From: an uncultured Bacteroidales bacterium
GTDB taxonomy: Bacteria > Bacteroidota > Bacteroidia > Bacteroidales > UBA932
Direction of reading: 5' to 3'
Assembly (NCBI GenBank): GCA_947253655.1
Contig: CAMYAE010000001.1
Coordinates: 124,001-188,000 of the forward strand
Length of the DNA: 64,000 nucleotides
Of this stretch, positions 26,594 through 35,314 are shown one piece after another. A program made the translations under genes and the position numbers. The stretch's first letter is position 1, and the number at the start of each line of letters is the position of its first letter. A model generated the notes under the pieces. The model was given only the letters and a program-made list of their open reading frames with translations. It ran no database searches and was not told the origin of the DNA.

Positions 26594-26782
26594 TGTCATC
26601 CAGAGCCTGCGGAGCAGACGAAGGAAACTGCCTAAGCGTAGGCTTCCGTTGTCATCCAGAGCCTGCGGAGCAGACGTAGGGAACTGCGGTAACGTATGCC
26701 TTTATTGTCATTATGAGGGCTTTAGCCCGTGATAATCTGCTGCGTTCGTTTGTGCAGATCTCTCACTTCGTTCGAGATGACA
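26594..26782. repeat. Array of modular hairpin repeats (B-B-C-inverted A)
   Basis: Two type B units (26594-26631, 26650-26687), one type C (26706-26740) and one inverted type A (26754-26782, identical over 29 bases to 20367-20395). The right part of the array, including a linker with TTCGTTTGTGCAG, matches the array at 20.2-20.4 kb closely. It fills the gap between the convergent S41 protease and TonB-like genes, where its hairpins could act as a two-way terminator; no classical terminator is seen there. Confidence 0.85.
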
Positions 26783-26791
26783 AAGTAAATA

Positions 26792-27526
26792 TTACCTTTG
26801 TGCAATGAACTGATACACTATGTTGCCACCTTGTTTTGCAGGAGCGTTAGGCGAAGACGAGAACTTGGAAAGGCGGGCGGCACGGATTGCAAAATTCCTC
26901 AGACACTTGTCATCCGAAGAGGTTTCATCCTGCACCTTGGCAGCAATTACATTGCCGGCATTGTTCACTACGATTATAACAGTCACCATACCGCCCCCAT
27001 AGCACCTGTACGCCGGGATCGGCAGGGAACTTGCCTTTCTACCCTCTAAGAAATACGATACGACTGATGGACCGGAATATTCCTTTACGGCCTTTTCTTC
27101 TCTTTTGACCGGCTTTGAGATGTCTACATAGTCCTCATCAGGCTCATCAGGGACAATCCCGTTTTTAAGTTCGGCAGCAAGCCTTTCCGCATCTTCGTAC
27201 AGCTGACGCGTATCCGTGTTCCTGTCATCTTTCAACATGGTGCTTCGGTCCACTGCAATATTCTTGAAATCGGCACCTGACGTACCGGCAATCAATTCGT
27301 CGAGTTTCCGGCTTATATGTGCATCAAAAGCTTCCTTTTCGGCTTCAATCCGCTCTTCTTCAAGTTTTTTCTCTATCGCTTCCTCTCTGGAGAAATCCAT
27401 CACGAAGCTGTTTTCCTTTTGCAGCGAAAACCCGATTTGCACTATCAGCAGAATTATTATCACCACCAGATGTACAATGATGGTGACATAGAGTCCCGCC
27501 TTATCTTCGCTGCTTAACTTTTTCAC
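26792..27526 (-). CDS. TonB-like energy transducer
   Basis: 244 residues. A single N-terminal membrane helix (about 12-33, LYVTIIVHLVVIIILLIVQIGF) is followed by a charged coiled-coil-prone linker (EKKLEEERIEAEKEAFD) and a C-terminal domain with the TonB pattern (VTVIIVVNNAGNVIAAKV ... IVYQFIAQR). TonB spans the periplasm and passes energy from ExbB/ExbD to SusC-type receptors. Here it ends the asnS-udk operon, 6 bases after udk, and the ExbB/ExbD genes lie just upstream of asnS on the same strand. The linker lacks the usual Pro-rich segment, so it may be a TonB/TolA relative rather than a canonical TonB. Confidence 0.72.
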   Translation of the reverse strand: MKKLSSEDKAGLYVTIIVHLVVIIILLIVQIGFSLQKENSFVMDFSREEAIEKKLEEERIEAEKEAFDAHISRKLDELIAGTSGADFKNIAVDRSTMLKDDRNTDTRQLYEDAERLAAELKNGIVPDEPDEDYVDISKPVKREEKAVKEYSGPSVVSYFLEGRKASSLPIPAYRCYGGGMVTVIIVVNNAGNVIAAKVQDETSSDDKCLRNFAIRAARLSKFSSSPNAPAKQGGNIVYQFIAQR

Positions 27527-27532
27527 GTATAA

Positions 27533-28159
27533 CTATTTGTAGTTCTGCATCCTGTGCAGAGACTTCTCAATTGTGGCCGAGATAATGTCAATAGCAACCT
27601 TATTGTGTCCGCCCTGTGGAATAATCACGTCCGCGTAGCGTTTGCTCGGCTCGATGAATTGCAGATACATGGGCTTGACAGTCTTGGTATATCTTTCTAT
27701 AACCGTCTCCACGGTCTTGCCTCTTTCGATTATATCTCTGGACATAACCCTCATCAGCCTGTCATCGTCATCTGCATCTACAAAAAGCTTGATGTCCATT
27801 TGGTCGCGGAGCTCCTTGCAGGTAAAAATAAGTATGCCTTCAATTATTATTACGTCTGCCGGAGTGACCGTTATTGTCTCGGTCTTTGAACGCGAGCAGG
27901 TCAGATAGGAGTACACCGGCTGCTGTATGGCCTTACCTGCTTTCAATTCTTTCAACTGATTGCATAGCAGCTTGAAATCAATCGCATCAGGATGGTCAAA
28001 GTTTATCTTCTGCCTTTCTTCGAGAGGAAGGTGGCTTGAGTCCTTGTAATAGGAGTCCTGAGGAATTACGACAACCCTTTCCTTAAGTTGCTTTGTTATT
28101 GCACTTACGACCGTTGTTTTTCCGGAGCCGGAGCCCCCGGCTATTCCTATTACCAGCAT
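27533..28159 (-). CDS. udk: Uridine kinase
   Basis: 208 residues, cytoplasmic. The Walker A loop GGSGSGKT occupies residues 8-15, and the fold pattern IIEGILIF, DADDDDRLMRVMSRDIIERG and the lid arginines match uridine/cytidine kinases, which phosphorylate uridine and cytidine to UMP and CMP in pyrimidine salvage. It sits 16 bases after asnS and 6 bases before the TonB-like gene, in one minus-strand operon. Phosphoribulokinase relatives share the P-loop but not this overall pattern or length. Confidence 0.96.
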   Translation of the reverse strand: MLVIGIAGGSGSGKTTVVSAITKQLKERVVVIPQDSYYKDSSHLPLEERQKINFDHPDAIDFKLLCNQLKELKAGKAIQQPVYSYLTCSRSKTETITVTPADVIIIEGILIFTCKELRDQMDIKLFVDADDDDRLMRVMSRDIIERGKTVETVIERYTKTVKPMYLQFIEPSKRYADVIIPQGGHNKVAIDIISATIEKSLHRMQNYK

Positions 28160-28175
28160 ATCTCCGATTATTTAA

Positions 28176-29576
28176 TTAGAATTCAGCATTTTTCGGTGTC
28201 CTTGGGAAAGGAATGACATCCCTGATGTTGCTCATTCCGGTTACAAACAGCAGCAGCCTTTCAAAGCCGAGCCCAAATCCGCTGTGCGGCACTGTGCCGA
28301 ATCTCCTTGTGTCTATATACCATTCGAGATTTTTTCTGCTCATGCCGAGCTCGTCAATTCTCTTTTCCAATTTCTCCAATGATGCCTCCCTTTCGGAACC
28401 GCCGATGATTTCTCCAATCTTAGGGAATAGTACATCCATGCCGCGTACAGTCTTTCCGTCTTCATTCTGTTTCATATAGAAAGCCTTGATTTCTGCAGGA
28501 AAGTCTATGAGTATTACCGGTTTGCCGAAATGCTCCTCAACAAGGAACCTTTCGTGTTCGCTCTGGAAATCCGTTCCCCAATGGACAGGAAATTCGAATT
28601 TCTTGCCATTCTTTATTGCCTCTTCAAGAATTTCCACTGCCTTTGTGTAGGTTACTCTTTCGAACTCTATGCCCAAAACGCTGTTCATCCTTTCAAGCAA
28701 GGTGTCATCATATTTGTCATTCAGGAATTTAACGTCATCGTGGCAATTGTCCAAGGCATATTGTACGAGGTATTTTACAAATTCCTCAGCCAGATCCATA
28801 TTGTCTTTAAGCTCATAAAATGCCATTTCAGGCTCTATCATCCAGAATTCGGCGAGGTGTCTCGGTGTATTTGAATTTTCTGCACGGAAAGTCGGACCGA
28901 AAGTGTAGATTTCCCCGACGGCCGTGGCTCCCAATTCTCCTTCCAGCTGACCGCTTACCGTAAGGCTTGTCTTTTTGCCGAAGAAGTCTTTGCTGAAATC
29001 GACCAGGCCTTTGTGCAAAGGGATATTTGCGAGATCCATAGTGGTAACCTGAAACATGTCTCCGGCCCCTTCAGCGTCAGACTCGGTTATTATGGGAGTG
29101 TGAAGATATACAAACCCTTTGTCATTGAAGAATTTATGTATGGCGAATGCCATAGCGTGCCTGATCCTGAGTATGGCTCCGAAAGTGTTTGTCCTCAACC
29201 TCATGTGTGCGACGGTGCGGAGGTATTCCAATGAGGTATCCTTTTTCTGGATAGGGAATCGCATCGGATCGCATTCCCCGTATATGGTGATTTGTGAGGC
29301 TCGGATTTCTACAGCCTGGCCGCTTCCTACCGACTCGACAAGCTCTCCTGTGACTCCTATACCTGCTCCTGTGGTTATTTTTGCTATGAGTTGTTCATCG
29401 AAAATAGATGTATCGACCACTATCTGGATGTTGTTAACCGTAGAACCGTCGTTCAACGCAATGAACTTTACCTGCTTGTTCCCGCGTTTTGTCCTTACCC
29501 ATCCTTTTGCCAGAACCTCTTTTCCCGGCTCCATAGTAAGCAAATCCTTTACCTTTGTTCTCCTTAATGTATCCAT
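28176..29576 (-). CDS. asnS: Asparagine--tRNA ligase
   Basis: 466 residues from the ATG at 29576; an in-frame ATG at 29609 adds an 11-residue leader not expected in the family. The N-terminal OB-fold anticodon-binding domain (KEVLAKGWVRTKRGNKQVKFIALNDGS) is followed by the class II catalytic domain with motif 2 (FRAENSNTPRHLAEFWMIEPE) and motif 3 (GFGLGFERLLLF). The enzyme charges tRNA-Asn with asparagine in the cytoplasm. A promoter box lies about 63 bases upstream, separate from the ExbD terminator. The Asn rather than Asp specificity is from overall similarity. Confidence 0.96.
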   Translation of the reverse strand: MDTLRRTKVKDLLTMEPGKEVLAKGWVRTKRGNKQVKFIALNDGSTVNNIQIVVDTSIFDEQLIAKITTGAGIGVTGELVESVGSGQAVEIRASQITIYGECDPMRFPIQKKDTSLEYLRTVAHMRLRTNTFGAILRIRHAMAFAIHKFFNDKGFVYLHTPIITESDAEGAGDMFQVTTMDLANIPLHKGLVDFSKDFFGKKTSLTVSGQLEGELGATAVGEIYTFGPTFRAENSNTPRHLAEFWMIEPEMAFYELKDNMDLAEEFVKYLVQYALDNCHDDVKFLNDKYDDTLLERMNSVLGIEFERVTYTKAVEILEEAIKNGKKFEFPVHWGTDFQSEHERFLVEEHFGKPVILIDFPAEIKAFYMKQNEDGKTVRGMDVLFPKIGEIIGGSEREASLEKLEKRIDELGMSRKNLEWYIDTRRFGTVPHSGFGLGFERLLLFVTGMSNIRDVIPFPRTPKNAEF

Positions 29577-29638
29577 TATTCTATTTCTTTTTCTTGAAAA
29601 TCTGTCCATAGTCGTATGGCACGGCTATATGATTCTTA

Positions 29639-29646
29639 CAAAGATA
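29639..29646 (-). promoter_or_regulatory. -7 box (TATCTTTG) of the asnS operon
   Basis: On the minus strand TATCTTTG lies 62 bases before the asnS start. A CAA on the plus strand (TTG on minus) at 29669-29671 gives a loose -33 element 22 bases away, inside the preceding terminator. Confidence 0.55.
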
Positions 29647-29670
29647 GTTATTTTTTGCCATAGTGAAACA

Positions 29671-29702
29671 AAAAAACCGACAGAGGATTCTGCCGGTTTT
29701 AA
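29671..29702 (-). terminator. Terminator after the ExbB/ExbD cluster
   Basis: On the minus strand, AAAACCG...CGGTTTT arms (29694-29700 with 29673-29679) with inner CAG/CTG pairing are followed by a T run. It lies 17 bases after the end of the second ExbD gene and separates that cluster from asnS. Confidence 0.78.
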
Positions 29703-29719
29703 AGTGTATAGAATTAAAC

Positions 29720-30178
29720 TTATTCTGATTTCCTTGCCGTGTACATTATCTTCAAGGCGGAGCATCTTCGCAGCTCCTGCTTGATGTCCGTAATGATACC
29801 CATTCTTACGTCCTGGTCGGCCTTTATGGACACGCTCATGAACTGTCTGTCGGCCTCGCTCATTGCATCGCGTTCTGCTGCAATGAAGTCTCGGATATCA
29901 TCAACCGTCTTGAACGAGTCGTTGAGCTGGATACGGGCATCGGTACCGTATTGGCTCTGATAGCCCGCGGTAGGAGGACCGACAAGGATATAGGAAGCAA
30001 GGTCTTTCCTTTCCAATTTGACCACTTCTGTAGCCTCTGGAAGTTTGACCATGACTTTTACCTCATTCTGTCTCATCTGGGTCGTAACCATAAAGAAGAA
30101 CAGGAACATGAAAACGATATCGGAGCTTGTACCGATCTCCGGCATTTCTTTTTTGCCGCTTCTGCTGAATGTTGCCAT
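29720..30178 (-). CDS. ExbD/TolR-family proton-channel subunit (second)
   Basis: 152 residues. A single N-terminal membrane helix (IVFMFLFFFMVTT) carries the conserved Asp 20, which relays protons in ExbD/TolR/MotB proteins. A periplasmic domain follows. It is the last of four minus-strand genes (ExbB, small membrane protein, ExbD, ExbD) and starts 14 bases after the first ExbD. Two ExbD genes behind one ExbB is common in Bacteroidota, where they power TonB-dependent uptake, including SusC systems. Which outer-membrane receptors it serves cannot be told. Confidence 0.9.
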   Translation of the reverse strand: MATFSRSGKKEMPEIGTSSDIVFMFLFFFMVTTQMRQNEVKVMVKLPEATEVVKLERKDLASYILVGPPTAGYQSQYGTDARIQLNDSFKTVDDIRDFIAAERDAMSEADRQFMSVSIKADQDVRMGIITDIKQELRRCSALKIMYTARKSE

Positions 30179-30192
30179 ATTAATATTCTCCC

Positions 30193-30771
30193 TTATTTTT
30201 TAGCTACGTCCTTTGGCTCAGCCTCAGATATATTCTGTGGTATTGCCTCTTTGACGATTTTCTGTTTATTTTCGTCCAACTTGAGATAGGTCTTGCCGTA
30301 ATTCTGTATAGAGAATTCATCTCGGAGTTCGTTTATTGCCTTTACAAGCTCATTCTGAACGGCGATATATGCTCTATAACTTGTTCCACGGTCGTTCTGT
30401 AGGGAAATTACTCCCTTAGAAACAGGATATGAACCGAAGCCTTCGATTTCCTTTGTCTCCTTTTCAGGAAGTGACGGGTCGTCCGTAGGGTTGGTCAGAA
30501 AGTCCTTTACCTTATCTTTAAGCTGGCTTACGTCAATAGGCTCTGTACCTGCGAGAATTCTATCGGCCGAGTTGATTTTCACAATAATGATGTTACGGCG
30601 ATTAACCTTCTGATCCTCTACTTTCTGGTTTTTGTCCGGCATTGGAGGCAGACGGCGCTGAAGACCTGACTGCTGGTCCATTGTGGACACCATAAGGAAG
30701 TAGCAAAGAAGCAGAAAGGCTATATCCGCAGTGGATTGTGTATTTAAACCCGGTGTTTTTCTCTTGGACAT
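30193..30771 (-). CDS. ExbD/TolR-family proton-channel subunit (first)
   Basis: 192 residues. The membrane helix (IAFLLLCYFLMVSTM) contains the conserved Asp 16 near its start. The periplasmic part is longer than in the second ExbD and has an extended, charged middle (NPTDDPSLPEKETKEIEG) and a C-terminal tail rich in Lys/Glu. The gene starts 7 bases after the small membrane protein and 14 bases before the second ExbD, in a tight operon. The two ExbD proteins differ enough to suggest a heteromeric channel. Confidence 0.9.
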   Translation of the reverse strand: MSKRKTPGLNTQSTADIAFLLLCYFLMVSTMDQQSGLQRRLPPMPDKNQKVEDQKVNRRNIIIVKINSADRILAGTEPIDVSQLKDKVKDFLTNPTDDPSLPEKETKEIEGFGSYPVSKGVISLQNDRGTSYRAYIAVQNELVKAINELRDEFSIQNYGKTYLKLDENKQKIVKEAIPQNISEAEPKDVAKK

Positions 30772-30778
30772 AGCTGTT

Positions 30779-31207
30779 TTATTTACGTATTGTGCTGATT
30801 ATTTCACCGATGATGATGGATACGATGGCGCATCCTCCAAGCAGGTAGGTGAGATTCAGCAAGGTATCTGTAAGTTTAAGTGTCGAGTGATCAGGCTGCT
30901 CGCCGATGTAGCCAACGAGAGGAGATCCTGAAGCCGTAGCGTATGCAATGAATGCAATAACCGCTACCACCAAGAGCCCCAATCCCATTTTTGTAAGGCT
31001 CTTCGGATTATTGATGGCACTGAATACGACTCCCAATATTAAAACCAAGGCTGTCGCTGCAATCAGCAGTATATAGCCCCAGCGCAGGAGAACGTCAACA
31101 GGTACGCCGCTGTTTGATTCGAAGCCCGTTGAAGCGCCCCAAATCAGAATTACGACGCTGATGACAATCAGCACCCAAGAAATCCATTTTGCTATTTTAG
31201 CGTACAT
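30779..31207 (-). CDS. Small four-helix membrane protein in the ExbB/ExbD operon
   Basis: 142 residues, nearly all hydrophobic, with about four membrane helices (10-27, 45-65, 75-95, 115-138). No soluble domain or catalytic motif is seen. It lies between the ExbB and ExbD genes, 15 bases after ExbB and 7 bases before ExbD, so it is almost certainly co-expressed with the proton channel. A similar small membrane gene is often found at this place in Bacteroidales operons. A scaffold or assembly role is only a guess from position. Confidence 0.65.
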   Translation of the reverse strand: MYAKIAKWISWVLIVISVVILIWGASTGFESNSGVPVDVLLRWGYILLIAATALVLILGVVFSAINNPKSLTKMGLGLLVVAVIAFIAYATASGSPLVGYIGEQPDHSTLKLTDTLLNLTYLLGGCAIVSIIIGEIISTIRK

Positions 31208-31222
31208 TTCAATGATTCTTAA

Positions 31223-32017
31223 TTAGTTCTTTTTGTTCTTTACAAGTATATCAACCAAAGAGATTGATGAATCCTCCATATCAATTGTGAGGGCGTCAAT
31301 TCTGGACAGAATATAGTTGTAGAACACTTGAAGAATCATAGCTACGATAAGACCTGCAACCGTCGTGATAAGGGCGACTTTCATACCTCCTGCCACAATG
31401 TTAGGAGAGATGTCACCTGCTCTCTGGATGGCGTCGAATGCCTGTACCATACCGATAACAGTTCCGAGGAAACCAAGTGAAGGTGCAAGGGAAATGAAGA
31501 GTGAAATCCATGAAAGACCGTTCTCCATAAGGCTCATCTGAACGGAGCCGTAGGATACTACCGTCTTTTCTACAACATCGATGCCCTGGTCGTAACGGAG
31601 GAGACCCTGGTAGAAGATGCTTGCTACAGGACCGCGGGTGCTACGGCATACCTCTTTGGCTTTCTCAATGCCGCCATCAGCGATTGCGCTCTCAATGTTG
31701 GCGAGCAGCTTCTTTGTGTTGGTCTTTGAGAATGAAAGATAAAGTATCCTCTCGATAGCGAGAGCAAGACCGATGATAAGGCAGATAACGATAAGGCTCA
31801 TAAAGCCTGCCCCGCCTTCGATGAACTTTGTCTTGATTGCCTGATGTAGAGGAATTTCCTCACCTGTGCCTGCAAAAAGATCCTGGGCTGTAGGAGCTTG
31901 TGCTACCTCTTCAGTTGCTGCCGGCTCTGTTGCCTTAGCGTCTTCCTGTGCGGCTGCAATGTTTGCAGAAGCGGCCATGATGCCGATTACTGCCAAAAAC
32001 ATGAAAAACTTTTTCAT
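31223..32017 (-). CDS. exbB: MotA/TolQ/ExbB proton-channel protein
   Basis: 264 residues. An N-terminal signal peptide (MKKFFMFLAVIGIMAASANIA) is followed by an acidic, Ala/Pro/Glu-rich stretch and then the TolQ/ExbB core: three membrane helices with the conserved APSLGFLGTVIGMVQAF and VALITTVAGLIVAMILQ. ExbB forms the pentameric stator core of the TonB motor. It is the first gene of the cluster. The cleavable signal and extra periplasmic N-terminus are longer than in E. coli ExbB but usual in Bacteroidota. Confidence 0.92.
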   Translation of the reverse strand: MKKFFMFLAVIGIMAASANIAAAQEDAKATEPAATEEVAQAPTAQDLFAGTGEEIPLHQAIKTKFIEGGAGFMSLIVICLIIGLALAIERILYLSFSKTNTKKLLANIESAIADGGIEKAKEVCRSTRGPVASIFYQGLLRYDQGIDVVEKTVVSYGSVQMSLMENGLSWISLFISLAPSLGFLGTVIGMVQAFDAIQRAGDISPNIVAGGMKVALITTVAGLIVAMILQVFYNYILSRIDALTIDMEDSSISLVDILVKNKKN

Positions 32018-32144
32018 AATTGTTTTTGTTGTTTTGAAATAATAGATATAAATGATTAATAATTTTCAACAATTAAGGATAGAAAGTTCGTTCAACTATC
32101 CAAAATCTGGTGCAATTTAGCAAATAATTTTCATTCGGCAATAC

Positions 32145-33191
32145 TTATACGGATATTTCTCCTTTTAGGTTGCGTGACATCATCTGCCTTACCCATTCAT
32201 TATCGGAGCTTTTTCCCATAAGAAAGAACAATTTCGCCAGAGCGCTTTCCGTGGTGCTGTCATATCCGTTTACAACCCCTGCCTTTTCAAGCGATTTGCC
32301 CGTAGCGTATAGGCTCATATCCACTGTCCCCGTAAGGCATTGAGTGACATTAACTATTATTTTGCCGCTTTGTACCGCCTCACGTACTATGTCCACAAAC
32401 CATTGCTTGGACGGAGCATTCCCCGACCCGTAAGTCTCGATTATTACCGCCCTTGTCTCCGGACTGCACAGGAAGTATCTTACGACTTCCGGGGTTATGC
32501 CGGGGTGGAGTTTGAGTATCCCTACTCTCGTGTCTATTCCGATGTTTATTTTCAGGCTCTGATACCAGTCAAGAGGCTTGCGAATCAGCTCGTCGGCATA
32601 TCTGATGTTTATGCCGGCATCTGCCAGAGGCGGAAAATTCGGCGACTGGAAAGCCCGGAACACATCCGCATTTACTTTAGATGTGCGGTTGCCCCTCATA
32701 AGCATGGAACCGAAGCAGACACAGACCTCCGGAACTTTTGCGTGCCCCTCCTCGTCTTTGGCAGATGCGATTTCGGCTGCGAGCATTAGGTTCTCTTTCC
32801 CGTCAGTGCGCGGTACCCCGATAGGCAACTGGCTGCCTGTGAACACGACCGGTTTGGTTAGCCCGTCCAGCATGAAGCTTAAGGCTGAAGCCGAATAAGA
32901 CATGGTGTCCGTGCCGTGAAGAATTATGAAGCCGTCGTAGTCGTCGTATCTTTCATTTATAAGTTTTGCAAGCGCCTGCCACAGGGCGGGCTCCACATCC
33001 GACGAGTCTATAAGCGGATTGAAAGTGTAGGAGTCTATCTTGAAAGCGAATTTGCTGATTTCCGGCACCTCATCCACAATCTGGCTCAAGTCAAAAGGCT
33101 TCAAGGTCTGGTCCCTGAGGTCTTCTTTCATGCCGATAGTGCCTCCTGTATATATCAGCAGCAGAGAGGATTTTCTAAGATATTCGGTCAT
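32145..33191 (-). CDS. ansA: Type I L-asparaginase
   Basis: 348 residues without a signal peptide, so cytoplasmic. The first catalytic Thr lies in LIYTGGTIGM (Thr 15) and the second motif is HGTDTMSYSASAL; both are asparaginase/glutaminase signatures. The enzyme hydrolyses asparagine to aspartate and ammonia. The start overlaps the tatD stop by 4 bases (ATGA), so the gene is translated behind dprA and tatD. The close match to the short type I form, rather than the secreted high-affinity type II, is judged from the missing signal peptide. Confidence 0.93.
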   Translation of the reverse strand: MTEYLRKSSLLLIYTGGTIGMKEDLRDQTLKPFDLSQIVDEVPEISKFAFKIDSYTFNPLIDSSDVEPALWQALAKLINERYDDYDGFIILHGTDTMSYSASALSFMLDGLTKPVVFTGSQLPIGVPRTDGKENLMLAAEIASAKDEEGHAKVPEVCVCFGSMLMRGNRTSKVNADVFRAFQSPNFPPLADAGINIRYADELIRKPLDWYQSLKINIGIDTRVGILKLHPGITPEVVRYFLCSPETRAVIIETYGSGNAPSKQWFVDIVREAVQSGKIIVNVTQCLTGTVDMSLYATGKSLEKAGVVNGYDSTTESALAKLFFLMGKSSDNEWVRQMMSRNLKGEISV

Positions 33192-33958
33192 ATATTGAAA
33201 AGTGTTATTGCATTGGCGGTTGTGACTTCGGCAACCTCATCTATGTCGATATTCTTCACCGTGGCGATTTTTTCTGCGATTAGCGGTATATATGCACTTT
33301 CATTGCGCTTGCCGCGATATGGTGCCGGGGTGAGGTAGGGAGCGTCGGTCTCTAAAAGTATCCTGTCGAGAGGAATTCTTTTCACTTCTTCTGCAAGGCG
33401 CGAATTGCGGAAAGTCACCACCCCGCCAATTCCTACATACCAGTTGCCGTATTTCGAAAGTCTGCAAAATGTCTCATAACTTCCGCTGAAAGCATGTAGG
33501 TTGCCTCTCAGAGCCAGATGTCGGCATGAATCGAGTACCTCAAAGAAGTCTTCGGTTGCCTCGCGCAGATGAATATTCACAGGCAGATTCATCTTCGCCG
33601 CCAATTCTAATTGGGCTTTGAATGCAGCTTTCTGAAGGTCAGCCGTATCTGCGGAATAATGATAGTCAAGTCCGATTTCTCCTATTGCCGCTATTTCCTT
33701 TTCGGAATATCTCATCATATCTTCAATTTCCGCTTCCCAATCCTTTCCGACAGAGCCCGGATATAGTCCGAGCATCGGAAGCAGGACTCCGGGGCGGCTT
33801 TCGCATAAGGCAAACAGGCTTTCCCTCTCCTTGCTGTCAATATCTGGCATGAGTATTTTGAACACGCCTGCCTCCAATGCCCTGTCTATTGCTTCCTGAG
33901 CATCTTCCTTGTAGGCTTCATCATTATAGTGGGCGTGTGTGTCTATGAATCTTGGCAT
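33188..33958 (-). CDS. tatD: TatD-family metal-dependent hydrolase
   Basis: 256 residues, the usual TatD size. Metal ligands are visible: FIDTHAHYND (His 8 and His 10), GEIGLDYHYS (Glu), NIHLREA (His), HAFSGSYE (His) and LETDAPYLTP (Asp). TatD proteins are cytoplasmic TIM-barrel deoxyribonucleases/exonucleases linked to DNA repair and turnover. It lies between dprA (34 bases upstream) and ansA (4-base overlap). The exact substrate is not defined by the sequence. Confidence 0.93.
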   Translation of the reverse strand: MPRFIDTHAHYNDEAYKEDAQEAIDRALEAGVFKILMPDIDSKERESLFALCESRPGVLLPMLGLYPGSVGKDWEAEIEDMMRYSEKEIAAIGEIGLDYHYSADTADLQKAAFKAQLELAAKMNLPVNIHLREATEDFFEVLDSCRHLALRGNLHAFSGSYETFCRLSKYGNWYVGIGGVVTFRNSRLAEEVKRIPLDRILLETDAPYLTPAPYRGKRNESAYIPLIAEKIATVKNIDIDEVAEVTTANAITLFNI

Positions 33959-33992
33959 ATATAGTCTGTTTATCCTACAAATTTAACATAAA

Positions 33993-35150
33993 TTATGAAT
34001 TGAGCGAGCATCTTTGTAGTATATCAACCCGGATTATCCTTTCGCTTTCAAGAAGGGTCAGCATAGATGACAGTTCTGCGTACGGCAGGCCGGTCATCAT
34101 ACATATATCGTCAATGCCTATCCAGCCGGCCTCTCCGATTATGTCAATGATTTTTGACATGATGTCTTTATCGCCCTTGTCAAGACCGGCGAATTCTCTC
34201 CCGGCCATGATTTCTTCTGCCGATATGCGGCTGCTTTTCTTAATTCGTCCGAGACCGAGCTTCCCGACCAAATCTTCCGGAGAGAATATCGCTTCCGCTA
34301 TCTTGGTGGAAATGAGTTTGTTGCATCCTGAAGACCTTAAATCATCCACCCTCCCCGGCAGGGCAAATACCTCCCTGTCGTAAGAAAACCCTAATCTCGC
34401 CGTTATCATTCCTCCGCCTTTTAGTTTTGATTCAATCAATATGACTGCATCTGCCAGACCGGCGATTATCCTGTTTCTTCTTATGAAATTCATGGCTACA
34501 GGCGAAGTGTGCACAGGGTAGTCCGTAAGTAGTCCGCTGCCGGGGGAGGATAGTATTTTATTGGCCAAAGAAGTGTTCCGGAACGGATATATATCGTCGA
34601 TTCCCGTCGCCATTACGGCTATTGTAGGCAAGCCGTATTCCAATGCAGTCCTGTGGGCGATACTGTCCACACCAATAGCCAGACCGCTGACTATGACCGG
34701 TTTGTGTTTGGTCTCTCCGATTGCCTGCACGATTTTCCTACACAAGCCGCTCCCGTAGGGAGAGATGTCGCGAGTGCCTACAATAGCTATCGCTTTCTTA
34801 TGGGAAGTTATTTCCTCCAAATTGTCTTTCCCTTTGATATAAAGGCCGATAGGAGCGTCGCAGCATTCTTTGAGTAATGGCGGGTAAAACTTCCCCGTGA
34901 TGCTCACAAAGTCGGTGTCACTCTTGTCAAGGCTTTCCAGCTCCCTATATGAGATTTCGATTTCTTTTTTGTCGAGCAAACGGGTGTATCCAGCCCTGAC
35001 ATTATCCGGGAGTGCGGATTTGTCATCATTATGGAACACATTATAGGCACTGCCGTAATGCTCTATAAGGGCTCTTGCGTCTTTGGGGCGGAAGCCGAAA
35101 ATCCTGTTGAGGGCACAGGCACAGGCCATTTCTTCGGTTATTTCTTTCAT
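33993..35150 (-). CDS. dprA: DNA-processing protein DprA
   Basis: 385 residues. An N-terminal helix-hairpin-helix-like region precedes the Rossmann-like DprA domain (AIVGTRDISPYGSG and VSGLAIGVDSIAHRTAL, then FALPGRVDDLRSSGCNKLI). A C-terminal winged-helix segment (IIGEAGWIGIDDICMMTGLPYAELSSMLTLLESERIIRV) follows. DprA binds incoming single-stranded DNA and loads RecA during natural transformation; it is widespread even in species not known to be competent. First gene of the dprA-tatD-ansA run. Confidence 0.95.
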   Translation of the reverse strand: MKEITEEMACACALNRIFGFRPKDARALIEHYGSAYNVFHNDDKSALPDNVRAGYTRLLDKKEIEISYRELESLDKSDTDFVSITGKFYPPLLKECCDAPIGLYIKGKDNLEEITSHKKAIAIVGTRDISPYGSGLCRKIVQAIGETKHKPVIVSGLAIGVDSIAHRTALEYGLPTIAVMATGIDDIYPFRNTSLANKILSSPGSGLLTDYPVHTSPVAMNFIRRNRIIAGLADAVILIESKLKGGGMITARLGFSYDREVFALPGRVDDLRSSGCNKLISTKIAEAIFSPEDLVGKLGLGRIKKSSRISAEEIMAGREFAGLDKGDKDIMSKIIDIIGEAGWIGIDDICMMTGLPYAELSSMLTLLESERIIRVDILQRCSLNS

Positions 35151-35201
35151 AGGCTTTATATTGTCCGCCTAAATTATAACAGTACCGCATATATTCAAAT
35201 G

Positions 35202-35240
35202 AAAAGTGACCTTAAACTTTTGTTAAAAGGCCACTTTTTT
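35202..35240. terminator. Hairpin between dprA and queA, probable terminator
   Basis: AAAAGTGACCTT and AAGGCCACTTTT arms form a stem with one mismatch around a loop of about 15 bases, with T-rich sequence on both strands. It lies between the end of queA and the start of dprA, both on the minus strand, and most likely ends queA. Confidence 0.65.
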
Positions 35241-35314
35241 ACAATTCTTTAATATTTTGCTGAAAATTAAATTCTTGAAATAATTTTAAATTTCATGTAT
35301 GGAATAAGGTATTG

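Noticed and set aside
29577..29609. Longer asnS start at 29609
   Set aside because: The extra MDRFSRKRNRI leader is not expected in the family, and the start at 29576 gives the normal N-terminus.
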